DNA of 47,383 nucleotides from Candidatus Ruminococcus equi (GCA_018065465.1 JAGHTC010000011.1:1-47383), one strand, 5' to 3'; shown: positions 16,690 through 24,914, numbered from the stretch's first letter. Program-made: numbers and translations. Notes: generated by a model from the sequence alone, not told the origin.

Positions 16690-17057
16690 CTCCCTTTGTG
16701 TTTTTTATGAACTACCATAAAATATTTTTTTGTATTTGGTTATTTTAACTATTCTTTTTTTGAGATATAAATATTTTGCATAAAATAACTGTTGTTTTTT
16801 TATAAGTTTTAACGAAATACGATTTGTGCAAGATGTCAAATCGCTTCTTTCATTTCAGAGCAGAAAGTAACATCTTCTTAACCGTTTAATTCTAATTCGG
16901 AATTATAACGCCGTTTTTGAATATTACAAATATTTTTTAGTATATTTTTACCAAAGACACTTTATTTTTACTGCATTTTCGCCACCGATTATGTTTGACA
17001 TATATATGAAAAAGTTGTACCATTCTGTATAGATTACGAAACCTTGGAGGTAAATAT
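16690..17057. other. AT-rich gap between divergent malE and murE
   Basis: About 370 bases with no gene. It holds a 13-base palindrome TAATTC-G-GAATTA at 16893-16905, a possible operator of unknown owner, and TTGACA near 16993 that could be the murE -35 box, though the best -10 (TACCAT) is poor. CTTGGAGG at the right end is the murE ribosome site. Nothing else recognisable was seen. Confidence 0.4.
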
Positions 17058-18542
17058 ATGAAACTTGAAAAACTGCTTGTCGGATTTGACTACACCGTTT
17101 CCAATGGGACAACCGACTGTGAGATAAAAGATGTTATCTACGATTCACGAAAGGTCACACAGGGCTGTGCTTTTGTAGCACTCAAGGGCTTTAATGTTGA
17201 CGGTCACAAATATATCCCCGACGCAATCGAAAAAGGTGCTGTTGCACTTATTGTCGAGGATGATATCGAAGCACCGAGCGGTGTTACCGTTATTAAAACC
17301 GAAAACACAAGAATCGCCCTTGCCTTTATGAGCAGAGAGTATTTTGAAAATCCCGCAAAGGAACTGACCACTATCGCAGTAACGGGAACAAAAGGCAAAA
17401 CAACTACCGTAGCGATGATGCGCTGCATCCTTGAAACGGCAGGAATAAAAACAGGTACTATCGGTACTTTGGGTATAGTCATCAACGACAAAACCTACAA
17501 GACCATGAACACCACCCCCGAATCATACGAAATCCAGCAGGCTATGCGAAAGATGATAAACGAAGGCTGCAAAGTTATGATAATCGAGGCGTCATCTTTG
17601 GGACTTAAATGGCACCGTACCGACGGTATCACCTTTGACTATGGCGTATTTACAAACTTCTCATCCGACCATATCGGCGACAGCGAACACAAAGACCTTG
17701 ACGAATACCTCTACTGCAAGAGCCTTTTGTTCAGACAATGCAAATTGGGACTTATTAACTGTGATGACGAAGCATGGCAAAAGGTTATCAAAGACCACAC
17801 CTGCGAAATAAAAACTTACGGATATTCTGAAAATGCCGACCTCGTTGCCCACGGCGACAGCCTTGTTGCAACACCGGGTTTTATCGGAGTTCATTTCAAC
17901 ACAACAGGCGAAAAGAAATTGAGCCTTGATGTTGCTATCCCCGGAAGATTTTCCGTATACAACGCTTTGGCTGCCATATCTGTATGCCAGCACTTTGATA
18001 TCAGCGATGATGATATCATCAAAGGACTGAAAACGGTAAAAGTAAAAGGCAGAGTTGAAATAGTCGAAGTCCCCGGTGAGTACACCCTGCTTATTGACTA
18101 TGCTCACAATGCGGTTTCTATGGAAAATGTACTTTCGACTTTACGGGAATACAAGCCGAAAAGACTTATCACTATGTTCGGTGCAGGCGGAAATCGTCCG
18201 AAAATCAGGCGTTACGAAATGGGCGAAGTTTCCGGCAGGATGTCGGACCTTTCGGTTATTACAGAAGACAACTCTCGTTTTGAAGACGTCAACGATATCA
18301 TAGCCGATATCAAAGTCGGTATTGACAAAACAGGCGGAGATTATGTCGTTATTCCCAACAGAGTAGACGCTATCCGCTATTGTATCGAAAACGCACAAAG
18401 CGGTGATATCATCGTGCTTGCGGGTAAAGGCCACGAAGATTACCAGGAAATCCGCGGTGTAAGATATCATATGGATGAAAGAGAAATCATCTATGACATT
18501 ATTGACGGCGAAAGTAACGGCAACAACAGCGAAAACAGATAA
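17058..18542 (+). CDS. murE: UDP-N-acetylmuramoyl-tripeptide synthetase (MurE)
   Basis: MurE adds the third amino acid to UDP-MurNAc-L-Ala-D-Glu in peptidoglycan synthesis, using ATP in the cytoplasm. The Mur N-domain is at residues 20-90 (DSRKVTQGCAFVALKG). The P-loop TGTKGKTT is at 109-116, Lys221 in YCKSLLF is the likely carbamylated residue, and the C-domain carries LIDYAHN. The amino-acid selecting motif reads DNSR at 404-407; m-DAP enzymes usually have DNPR, so the key Arg is kept and m-DAP is the likely substrate. It has a strong GGAGG. It is separated from the usual dcw cluster, and a DtxR-type regulator follows after 31 bases. Confidence 0.9.
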   Translation: MKLEKLLVGFDYTVSNGTTDCEIKDVIYDSRKVTQGCAFVALKGFNVDGHKYIPDAIEKGAVALIVEDDIEAPSGVTVIKTENTRIALAFMSREYFENPAKELTTIAVTGTKGKTTTVAMMRCILETAGIKTGTIGTLGIVINDKTYKTMNTTPESYEIQQAMRKMINEGCKVMIIEASSLGLKWHRTDGITFDYGVFTNFSSDHIGDSEHKDLDEYLYCKSLLFRQCKLGLINCDDEAWQKVIKDHTCEIKTYGYSENADLVAHGDSLVATPGFIGVHFNTTGEKKLSLDVAIPGRFSVYNALAAISVCQHFDISDDDIIKGLKTVKVKGRVEIVEVPGEYTLLIDYAHNAVSMENVLSTLREYKPKRLITMFGAGGNRPKIRRYEMGEVSGRMSDLSVITEDNSRFEDVNDIIADIKVGIDKTGGDYVVIPNRVDAIRYCIENAQSGDIIVLAGKGHEDYQEIRGVRYHMDEREIIYDIIDGESNGNNSENR

Positions 18543-18573
18543 ATTTTCGAAAACTACAGGAAAGGAGATTTTT

Positions 18574-18936
18574 ATGAACTTGCAGGAATCGGGCGAAATG
18601 TACCTTGAAACCATACTCATACTGTCAAAAAAATCTCCCCTTGTTCGTTCTGTGGATGTAAAAGAATATATGGGATTTTCAAAGCCTTCTGTCAGTCGGG
18701 CAATCGGACTGTTAAAAGACGGCGGTTATGTCATTGTCGGTGAAAACGGAAATCTTTCGCTTACCGAGGAAGGCAGGCGTGTAGCAGAAAAAATTTACGA
18801 ACGCCACACACTGCTGACACAAATACTCATAAAATTAGGTGTCGATGAAGACACCGCCACAACAGACGCGTGCAAGATTGAACACGACATTTCGGACAAA
18901 TCTTTTGAGGCTATCAAAAACCATATTAAAAAATGA
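18574..18936 (+). CDS. DtxR/MntR-family metal-dependent transcription regulator
   Basis: A 120-residue DNA-binding repressor with a winged helix at residues 1-70 (SVDVKEYMGFSKPSVSRAIGLLKDGGYV) and the metal-binding dimerisation domain at 71-120. The metal ligands resemble iron-sensing DtxR rather than Mn-sensing MntR: Met9 (MntR has Asp), Glu12, His78, Cys100, Glu103 and His104. There is no C-terminal SH3-like domain, so its length is MntR-like. I chose ATG 18574, 13 bases after AAAGGAG begins; the open frame reaches back into murE. Cotranscription with murE is likely from the short gap. No metal transporter lies nearby, so the regulon is unknown. Confidence 0.85.
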   Translation: MNLQESGEMYLETILILSKKSPLVRSVDVKEYMGFSKPSVSRAIGLLKDGGYVIVGENGNLSLTEEGRRVAEKIYERHTLLTQILIKLGVDEDTATTDACKIEHDISDKSFEAIKNHIKK

Positions 18937-18942
18937 TACAAA

Positions 18943-18971
18943 AAATCCCCTGAACATCAGTCAGGGGATTT
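18943..18971. terminator. Terminator between DtxR-like gene and trxA
   Basis: A perfect 11-bp stem (AAATCCCCTGA with TCAGGGGATTT) and 7-base loop. The T-run is on the minus side, so it mainly ends trxA, though it can serve the convergent gene too. Confidence 0.8.
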
Positions 18972-18981
18972 GATGATTATA

Positions 18982-19305
18982 TTAGTCCATACAACTTTTG
19001 AGTGCGTTTGTAATGCTGTGCTTTGATGATACACCGATAAAGCGGTCAACTTCTTCGCCGTCTTTGAAAATAATCATCGTCGGCACGCTCATAACGGAGT
19101 ATTCAAGCGCAAGTTCTTCGTTCTCGTCAATATCGCATTTATAGACATCGTATGAGCCGTCGGACTCTTCGGCGATTTCCTCAATAATGGGTGCCATCAT
19201 TTGACAAGGTCCGCACCATGTGGCGAAAAAATCAACAAGTACAAGGTTATCCGCATTCAAAACTTCCGCATCAAAACGCTGTGTGCTTATATATTCAACC
19301 GACAT
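18982..19305 (-). CDS. trxA: Thioredoxin
   Basis: Small cytoplasmic disulfide reductase. The active site WCGPC is at residues 30-34 in FFATWCGPCQMMAP, and cis-Pro lies in MSVPTMIIF. ATG 19305 is preferred over the ATG five codons upstream because GGGAGG lies eight bases before it, giving a standard 107 residues. The reductase trxB is divergent 97 bases away, an arrangement that couples the two partners. Confidence 0.95.
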   Translation of the reverse strand: MSVEYISTQRFDAEVLNADNLVLVDFFATWCGPCQMMAPIIEEIAEESDGSYDVYKCDIDENEELALEYSVMSVPTMIIFKDGEEVDRFIGVSSKHSITNALKSCMD

Positions 19306-19402
19306 AAAACTACCTCCCATAAATATTCTTTGTCTATTCTAACACATTATTTTACATAAATCCACACTTTTTAATAAATACTTTTTTTATCGGGGTGATA
19401 TT

Positions 19403-20311
19403 ATGACTGATATCGTAGTAATAGGTGGCTCCTGTGCAGGGCTTACAGCCGCAATTTATGCCACTCGTGCGGGATATTCCGTCACGGTTTTGGAAGAAAA
19501 GGCTTTCGGCGGACAGGCAGCAACCGCCGCAATTATTGAAAATTATCCCGCAATAGATAAAATCAGCGGTTTTGAACTTGCAAACAAAATGAAAAGTCAG
19601 GCGGAAAAATCGGGCGCAGTACTCAAATACGCTTCTGCTTTATCTATTAAAAAAGAAGATAATATTTTTACCGTTGTAACCGACAGCGGTGACATAGAAT
19701 GCAAAAGCGTTATTATCGCAAACGGCGTAAAACGCAGAGAACTGGGCGTTAAAGGTGAAGACAAATTCAAGGGTAAGGGCATTTCTTTTTGTGCCGTATG
19801 TGACGGTGCTTTCTTCAAAAACAAAACCGTTGCCGTTGTCGGCGGTGCTGATTCCGCTTTATCTGAAGCAATTTATCTTTCGTCAATTTGCAGTAGGGTT
19901 TACCTGATTTTCAGGAGAACCGCACCAACCGCGTCAAAAGCATATATTGAAAAAATTGTGGAACTTGAAAATGTAAAAATCGTTCCGTCTTCTCGTGTTG
20001 TTGAATTCAGTGGTGAAAAGTTGCTTGAAAGTATCACCGTTGAAAATGTATCCACAAATGAGAAAACAACATTTGATGTAAACGGAGTTTTCGAGGCGGT
20101 CGGGCTAATTCCCGACAACAAGCGTTTTGAAAATCTTGTCGAACTTACCGACGACGGATATATCAAAGCAAACGAAGACTGCAAAACAAGTACACAAGGA
20201 ATTTTCGCCGCAGGCGACACAAGGGAAAAAACTTTGCGACAAATTGTTACCGCTACGGCAGACGGTGCTGTTAGTGCAACAAATGCAATAAAATATTTGG
20301 AGACCTTATGA
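19403..20311 (+). CDS. trxB: Thioredoxin-disulfide reductase
   Basis: FAD flavoenzyme that reduces thioredoxin. The FAD-binding motif is GGSCAGLTAAIYATRAG near the N-terminus. The redox pair is Cys130-Ala-Val-Cys133. The NAD(P)H domain has VVGGADSA and FRRTAPTASKA, and the second FAD motif is GIFAAGDT. Compared with classical TrxB the first motif has Ser-Cys where Gly-Pro is common and the NADPH motif has Ala for Gly, so the cofactor preference should not be assumed. The ATG has GGGGTGATATT upstream. It overlaps the AlkD-like gene by four bases and is divergent from trxA. Confidence 0.93.
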   Translation: MTDIVVIGGSCAGLTAAIYATRAGYSVTVLEEKAFGGQAATAAIIENYPAIDKISGFELANKMKSQAEKSGAVLKYASALSIKKEDNIFTVVTDSGDIECKSVIIANGVKRRELGVKGEDKFKGKGISFCAVCDGAFFKNKTVAVVGGADSALSEAIYLSSICSRVYLIFRRTAPTASKAYIEKIVELENVKIVPSSRVVEFSGEKLLESITVENVSTNEKTTFDVNGVFEAVGLIPDNKRFENLVELTDDGYIKANEDCKTSTQGIFAAGDTREKTLRQIVTATADGAVSATNAIKYLETL

Positions 20312-21000
20312 AAGATTGTGAAAAAACAGTACGAGAAAAACTCTACGCTGTACAAGACCTCGAATACAAAGACTTTATCTACAAACTCACTCCGACACTT
20401 GACTACGACAAAATTATCGGAATAAGAATACCGAATCTTCGAAAAATAGCAGATGAACTTCGAAACACGAAAACAGCAGAAGATTTTCTTCTTTGTACTC
20501 CTCACGAATATTTTGAAGAAAATACTCTCCATGTTTTCCTGCTCGAAAAAATCAAAGATTTCGACAAGGCGGTATATGAGGTTGACCGATTTTTGCAGTA
20601 TATCGACAACTGGTCAACCTGCGATTCTCGCTCACCTCTTGCGTTCAAGAAAAATCTCGACAAGCTTTTTCCCTACATACAAAAGTGGATAAAGACAGAC
20701 CATGTGTATACCGTCCGCTACGGGGTTAAAAAACTTATGGACTTTTATCTTGACGATAATTTTTCAAAGGAGCACCTGTATCTTGTCGCAAAAGTCGAGC
20801 AAAAGGATTACTATATAAATATGATGACAGCGTGGTATTATGCAACCGCACTTGCAAAGCAGTATGACGATACAATTAAGATAATTGAACAGAAAATTCT
20901 GCCGAAATGGACTCACAACAAGGCTATACAAAAAGCAAAAGAATCCTACCGCATAACAAAAGAGCAAAAAGAATACTTGAACAGTCTGAAAATAAAGTAA
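20308..21000 (+). CDS. AlkD-like DNA alkylation repair protein
   Basis: A 230-residue all-helical protein of the HEAT-like DNA glycosylase family, which removes bulky or charged alkylated bases. Family marks are PNLRKIADEL near the start, FEENTLHVFLLE, the DNWSTCDS segment after it, the RYGVKKLMDFYL repeat and MMTAWYYATALAKQ near the end. Its ATG overlaps the trxB stop, so translation is coupled. A terminator with a GAAA tetraloop follows directly. Enzyme activity is inferred from the family. Confidence 0.88.
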   Translation: MKDCEKTVREKLYAVQDLEYKDFIYKLTPTLDYDKIIGIRIPNLRKIADELRNTKTAEDFLLCTPHEYFEENTLHVFLLEKIKDFDKAVYEVDRFLQYIDNWSTCDSRSPLAFKKNLDKLFPYIQKWIKTDHVYTVRYGVKKLMDFYLDDNFSKEHLYLVAKVEQKDYYINMMTAWYYATALAKQYDDTIKIIEQKILPKWTHNKAIQKAKESYRITKEQKEYLNSLKIK

Positions 21001-21028
21001 AAAACGCCGATAGAAATATCGGCGTTTT
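21001..21028. terminator. Bidirectional terminator with GAAA tetraloop
   Basis: A 12-bp stem (AAAACGCCGATA with TATCGGCGTTTT) and a GAAA loop between the convergent AlkD-like gene and the GyrI-like gene. Confidence 0.85.
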
Positions 21029-21035
21029 ACTTATG

Positions 21036-21515
21036 TTATTTTATCGGTATAAAACATTCGATAATGCTGTTGCCGTCTTCATCGACCGCTTCACCGTATC
21101 TTATCAAATCAAACTTTGCGTTTTCGTTTGGTGTATATGAAGATGCGGGAAACCACTCGCTGTAAATATAGTTCATTATCGGTTCCATACTGTCTTGTGA
21201 CTTACCCTTGTAAGAAAAGACCACATAGTCAAAAGGCGGTAGTTCTTTTACTGCCATATTTTCGGGAACAGTATCAAAAGACGAAACCTCTGCCGCTGCA
21301 TAGTAATCAAAAGATGGCGGACCGTCGTTTGTTTTTTCAAAAGCGGAATAGTCATTAACGGCAACTAAAAAGTCAAAATCGGTACGGTTTTTTATTTCCT
21401 CTTTTCTTTTATGAAGAATATCCCAGCACATAGGAATAACCTGAAAACCCGATTTAGTATTTTCCTTAATACCGACTAATTTAAACTGTTTTGCTTTTTC
21501 TGTTCTGATATCCAT
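21036..21515 (-). CDS. GyrI-like / effector-binding domain protein
   Basis: A single-domain 159-residue protein related to the effector-binding domain of AraC- and MerR-type multidrug regulators (GyrI-like or Cass2-like). Seen are VIPMCWDILHKR near the N-terminus, AAAEVSSFDTVPENMAVKELP in the middle and WFPASSYTPNENAKFDL near the end. It has no DNA-binding part. The start is ATG 21515 with GAGG upstream; a longer frame reaching into the TPM gene is rejected. It follows the TPM gene by 28 bases and is likely the last gene of the SPFH-zinc ribbon-TPM operon. It may bind a small ligand or peptide. Confidence 0.75.
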   Translation of the reverse strand: MDIRTEKAKQFKLVGIKENTKSGFQVIPMCWDILHKRKEEIKNRTDFDFLVAVNDYSAFEKTNDGPPSFDYYAAAEVSSFDTVPENMAVKELPPFDYVVFSYKGKSQDSMEPIMNYIYSEWFPASSYTPNENAKFDLIRYGEAVDEDGNSIIECFIPIK

Positions 21516-21543
21516 TACAACCTCATAAAAGTTAAAGCAAAGT

Positions 21544-22293
21544 TTAGTAACTTCCCGACGAATGACTGCCACCGCCGTAGGATGAATGTGAACTGTCGTT
21601 TTTCGGTTTTGCTTTGCGGTCAACGTGCCTGTAAAGGAAGATATCGTTTGACTGAGTGACATTCATACTTCCCGCTTTGACATAGTCGGCTGCACCGCTT
21701 TGCATATCTACCGTTTTGAGTTTTTTCTTTGCAATCATCATCGGTATCAACGCGATAAGAAAGCCTAAAATAAGTGAAAGCGGTATCCAGTACAAAGCAA
21801 CATGAGGCGGGAAAAGTTCGTCTACCTTATTAACAAAAGCAGAAAATGCAGAGAAATAATCGTCCTTGCCGTTTGAGAGAAAATCTGTTGCAGTTTCTCT
21901 TAATGTATCAAGGTGTACAGCAAGCCTTTTATCGGCTGTACCTTTTGCAAAAACATCTATCTTACGGTCTTCGGACGCTACAAAAATCTGTACTCCATTG
22001 TCGCTATACCCAGCGCCGTTATAAAAATCGGCAGAAGCAACATCAACTGTATTTCCGTTTAATGACGGCTGTGTACAAATTACAACATCAATACCATATT
22101 TTGCACCGACCTCTTTGCACTTTTTGTTAAGTTGTGCTATCTGTTCATTTGTGAGCAGTCCCGCTTCATCAACAACAAATTGCTTTTCATTTTGTGAGGT
22201 GGAAGCCAAGTCAACTTCTGCACAAAAGGCACTAACGGCAAAGAGAGAAACAATCATAAGAACGGCGAAAACAAAAGCAAATATTCTTTTCAT
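21544..22293 (-). CDS. Secreted TPM-domain membrane protein (YgcG/YdjH type)
   Basis: A signal peptide (residues 1-24, ending SAFCA) leads to an extracytoplasmic TPM domain at about 38-150 with FVVDEAGLLTNEQIAQLNK and YGIDVVICT. A membrane segment lies near 170-187, followed by a cytoplasmic tail ending in a Ser/Gly/His-rich stretch (SSYGGGSHSSGSY). TPM-domain proteins are envelope proteins of varied roles; in the Bacillus ydj operon one belongs to the PspA-YdjGHI complex. It has GGAGGG before ATG 22293. It lies 12 bases after the zinc-ribbon gene, in the same operon as the SPFH gene. Confidence 0.85.
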   Translation of the reverse strand: MKRIFAFVFAVLMIVSLFAVSAFCAEVDLASTSQNEKQFVVDEAGLLTNEQIAQLNKKCKEVGAKYGIDVVICTQPSLNGNTVDVASADFYNGAGYSDNGVQIFVASEDRKIDVFAKGTADKRLAVHLDTLRETATDFLSNGKDDYFSAFSAFVNKVDELFPPHVALYWIPLSLILGFLIALIPMMIAKKKLKTVDMQSGAADYVKAGSMNVTQSNDIFLYRHVDRKAKPKNDSSHSSYGGGSHSSGSY

Positions 22294-22305
22294 TATGCAC
22301 CCTCC

Positions 22306-23382
22306 TTACAGTATCTGCAACAGCCAGTTGATGCCGTAAATTACAGCACCGATTCCCGCTGTGAGTATCATCTGCCATTTCCAGAACTTGCCGACATCCA
22401 TCGGAAGATTTCCGACAAATTTGCCTGTCTGTCCGTTCATGGCAAAGGTGTATTTTTCATTTTTATATGTAGTGTTCAAAAGCCACACGGGATACATCGC
22501 GTATTTTGCTTCACCGTTTGAAAGTTTAACCGAACTTTGTTCGGGAGTTACGGTAGTATATCCGACAGCGGTATTTTTGAACGCTTCTTCTGTTGAAAAC
22601 TTTACTCTCTGGTTTGCCCTGTCGATACTTTGCTCTGCATCAACATCATATTTGTCGGCAAGATAGCCTGCAAGATATGCTGTACTAAATTCGGTTGCAT
22701 CGGCAAAAACAAACGGCTCTACCGATTCCATAAGGTCATCGGGCATCTTTGTTGAACCGTCAACGGGAACGCGCTCAAAGGTCACATTACCCGCACGGAG
22801 CAAAAGATAAAAACTTGTTTCTGTATAGTTATAGTTAGAATCCGACCACGCTCTTACTCTTGTTGCGCGGTAACGGATTTTTGCATCCGCATCGGCATCG
22901 AAAAGCCAGAAAGGAACATAAATTCCCTTTACTTCGTCAAGGTGATTTTCTTCTTTGAAAACCTTGGGAAGAAGAAACTTTTTATTCAGGTGGTTTTTAA
23001 GTCCTTCTTTTGCGGCATTTTTATCAAGCTTGAACGGAATTATATAGTCGGGTTTCAATGTACCCGAAACCTGACCGCTCATAACTACGGGGTTTGAACA
23101 GTACGGGCAAGATGTTGCGGCGGTATTTTCGTCGCCGATAATCTCGCCACCGCAAGACTGACAGACATAAGAACGCATTGTACCTTCTTCGCCGTCTTGC
23201 CACTGTTGACCTGCATTGACCTGCCAATTCATTTCATCTTGACCTAAGTCTTCGTTTGCACTTTTTAGAGCGTCAACTTCAAACTCTGTCGAACAATAAG
23301 GACAGACAAGTTTTTGACTTTGTGCATCAAAAGCAATAGCGCCACCGCAGTTAGGACATTTAAATTCCTGCATTACAGCCAT
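22306..23382 (-). CDS. Zinc-ribbon protein with C-terminal membrane anchor (YdjG-like)
   Basis: Two zinc ribbons open the protein: CPNCGG with CPYCST at residues 9-33, and CQSCGG with CPYCSN near 74-97. A domain of about 230 residues follows, starting PDYIIPFKLDKNAAKEGL and containing VKGIYVPFWLFDAD, as in proteins annotated as TFIIB-type zinc ribbon. The C-terminus has a membrane segment at about 339-356 (LTAGIGAVIYGINWLLQIL). In the Bacillus ydj operon a zinc-ribbon membrane protein tethers the SPFH protein YdjI; here the gene lies between the SPFH and TPM genes, which suggests the same complex. It does not enter the general transcription machinery as far as sequence shows. Confidence 0.85.
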   Translation of the reverse strand: MAVMQEFKCPNCGGAIAFDAQSQKLVCPYCSTEFEVDALKSANEDLGQDEMNWQVNAGQQWQDGEEGTMRSYVCQSCGGEIIGDENTAATSCPYCSNPVVMSGQVSGTLKPDYIIPFKLDKNAAKEGLKNHLNKKFLLPKVFKEENHLDEVKGIYVPFWLFDADADAKIRYRATRVRAWSDSNYNYTETSFYLLLRAGNVTFERVPVDGSTKMPDDLMESVEPFVFADATEFSTAYLAGYLADKYDVDAEQSIDRANQRVKFSTEEAFKNTAVGYTTVTPEQSSVKLSNGEAKYAMYPVWLLNTTYKNEKYTFAMNGQTGKFVGNLPMDVGKFWKWQMILTAGIGAVIYGINWLLQIL

Positions 23383-23417
23383 AATATCATCTCCTATTTG
23401 TTAAATTTAGGGGAAAT

Positions 23418-24611
23418 TTACGGTTTTTTTGCTCCGCAATTTTGACAGAAATTGCCTGTGTTAGGCATACCGCAAGAGCATACCCACTTGTTGCTTTCGG
23501 GTTTCTTTGCTCCGCAGTTTTGGCAGAAGTTACCGACATTCTGCATTCCGCAAGCACAGGTCCAGCCGTTTTGTTGGGGTTGAGCCTGCTGTTGAGCCTG
23601 CTGTTGCTGTGCGCCCAAAGCATAGAGGCCTTGTGCATTAGCGCCCTGATTCATAGCCATACCCATACCGATAAAGCCACCCATAGCACCGCCTTCGTTT
23701 GTCGCAGCACCTCTCATAGCATCTGCCTGTGCATCCGAAATTGCACCTGCTGCCATAGTCGGGTCACGCAAAACAGCCGCCTGCTGATACTTCTGGATTT
23801 TCTTCATATCTTCATCCGGGAGTGTAACACTGCCGAATGCAACTGAAATAACCTTCAATCCGCGAAGTTCGCCCCATTTTTGAGAAAGAGCTTCGTTCAT
23901 TGCGCTTTCAACTTCGGTATTGTGTGCGATAATCTGGTTCGGACGAAGTTCCATATCGGAAAGTTTAGCAAGTGCAGGCTGTAAAGCAGAGATAAACTCT
24001 GTTTTGAGTTGAGAGTCAATCTCTTCTCTTCTGTATTCATCTGCTACATTGGCACAGACATTTGTGTAGAAGAGTATCGGGTCAACAATCTTGTAGGAAT
24101 AAACACCGCTGCAACGAAGTGATACATCAATATCAACATTGATTCTGCTGTCAACTACTCTAAACATTACGGGATTAGGTGTACCGAATTTGTTGTCGAT
24201 AAGTTCCTTTGTGTTGAAGTAGTAAACTCTCTGGTCTTTTCCGGTATCTCCGCCAAATGTAAAACGCTTGCCTATTGTCTTGAAAGTCTGTTTAATGCTT
24301 TCGCCCAAAGAGCCTGCAAAAATCGAAGGCTCTGTTGAAGTGTCATATGTATATTCGCCGGGTTCGGCACAGATATCAACTACCTTGCCCTGCTCAACGA
24401 TAATCATACATTGACCTTCGTTTACGGCTATACCCGAGCCGTTGGAAATAATGTTGTCGCTGCCTTTTGTGTTTGAAGAACGGCCTGAAACTCTTTTTGC
24501 GCCTTTCTTCATCAACACTTCTTTGTCAAGTGCATCGCAGTAGAAAAACTCTTTCCACTGGTCTGCCAATGTGCCGCCCAAAGCACCTATGCCGGCTTTA
24601 ATAAGTCCCAT
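23418..24611 (-). CDS. SPFH-domain protein with double zinc-ribbon tail (YdjI-like)
   Basis: Residues 1-290 form the SPFH/virion-core-like domain (ADQWKEFFYCD, FRVVDSRINVDIDVSLRCSGVYSYKI, DEYRREEIDSQLKTEF). A Gly/Ala/Gln-rich linker with QQQAQQQAQPQQ follows. The tail holds two nearly identical zinc ribbons (CACGMQNVGNFCQNCGAKKP and CSCGMPNTGNFCQNCGAKKP). The Bacillus counterpart YdjI associates with PspA at the membrane through YdjG and YdjH. It is the first gene of a four-gene operon with a good promoter at 24647-24675 and an AAAGGAG site. pspA is not in the window. Confidence 0.88.
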   Translation of the reverse strand: MGLIKAGIGALGGTLADQWKEFFYCDALDKEVLMKKGAKRVSGRSSNTKGSDNIISNGSGIAVNEGQCMIIVEQGKVVDICAEPGEYTYDTSTEPSIFAGSLGESIKQTFKTIGKRFTFGGDTGKDQRVYYFNTKELIDNKFGTPNPVMFRVVDSRINVDIDVSLRCSGVYSYKIVDPILFYTNVCANVADEYRREEIDSQLKTEFISALQPALAKLSDMELRPNQIIAHNTEVESAMNEALSQKWGELRGLKVISVAFGSVTLPDEDMKKIQKYQQAAVLRDPTMAAGAISDAQADAMRGAATNEGGAMGGFIGMGMAMNQGANAQGLYALGAQQQQAQQQAQPQQNGWTCACGMQNVGNFCQNCGAKKPESNKWVCSCGMPNTGNFCQNCGAKKP

Positions 24612-24646
24612 AATAAAAACTCCTTTGTTATTTTTTCTGCAATTTA

Positions 24647-24675
24647 AGTATATACAAAATTTTATCTATGTGCAA
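24647..24675 (-). promoter_or_regulatory. Promoter of the SPFH operon
   Basis: On the minus strand TTGCAC (24670-24675) and TATACT (24647-24652) have a 17-bp spacer, about 36 bases before the SPFH start. The first pair of TATGCA motifs lies about 44 bp behind it. Confidence 0.75.
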
Positions 24676-24718
24676 CCTTTTTATTTACTTTTTTACTATG
24701 ATAATTTTTTCCAAATAA

Positions 24719-24914
24719 TATGCAAAAAATATGCACAAAAAAGAGTATATATTACATATCTATGCACCAAATATGCAAAAAGCATAATACCTTCCCACAG
24801 TTTATTCGGCAAAATGAATAAATTTTTGTATATTATGAATAAATATGAATATTCACTTGACTTTTCTGCATATTTTATGTATAATATATGCATATTAGTT
24901 GCATATTATGCATA
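24719..24914. promoter_or_regulatory. Cluster of TATGCA/TGCATA operator-like motifs before argG
   Basis: TATGCA occurs at 24719, 24730, 24761, 24772, 24887 and 24907; TGCATA at 24867, 24889, 24900 and 24909. Most spacings are 9-11, 20-22 or 31 bases, close to whole DNA turns. Motifs overlap the argG promoter and its start region, including the palindrome TGCATA-T-TATGCA. Known ArgR boxes use TGAAT-type half sites, so this could be an ArgR variant or another repressor. Confidence 0.55.
24857..24885 (+). promoter_or_regulatory. Promoter of the arg operon
   Basis: TTGACT at 24857-24862 and TATAAT at 24880-24885 with a 17-bp spacer. Start of transcription is expected near 24892, inside the TGCATA motif cluster, which fits repression by a bound protein. 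Confidence 0.85.

Noticed and set aside
16690-17057. CcpA cre site controlling malEFG
   Set aside because: I found no sequence close to the cre consensus near the malE promoter, so catabolite control is not claimed.
21544-21662. N-terminal extension of the GyrI-like protein into the TPM gene
   Set aside because: The extra 49 residues overlap a well supported coding region, and ATG 21515 has a good ribosome site and gives the family N-terminus.
24719-24777. Short CRISPR-like array from repeated TATGCA pairs
   Set aside because: Repeats are only six bases, spacers are not of constant length, and no cas genes are present.
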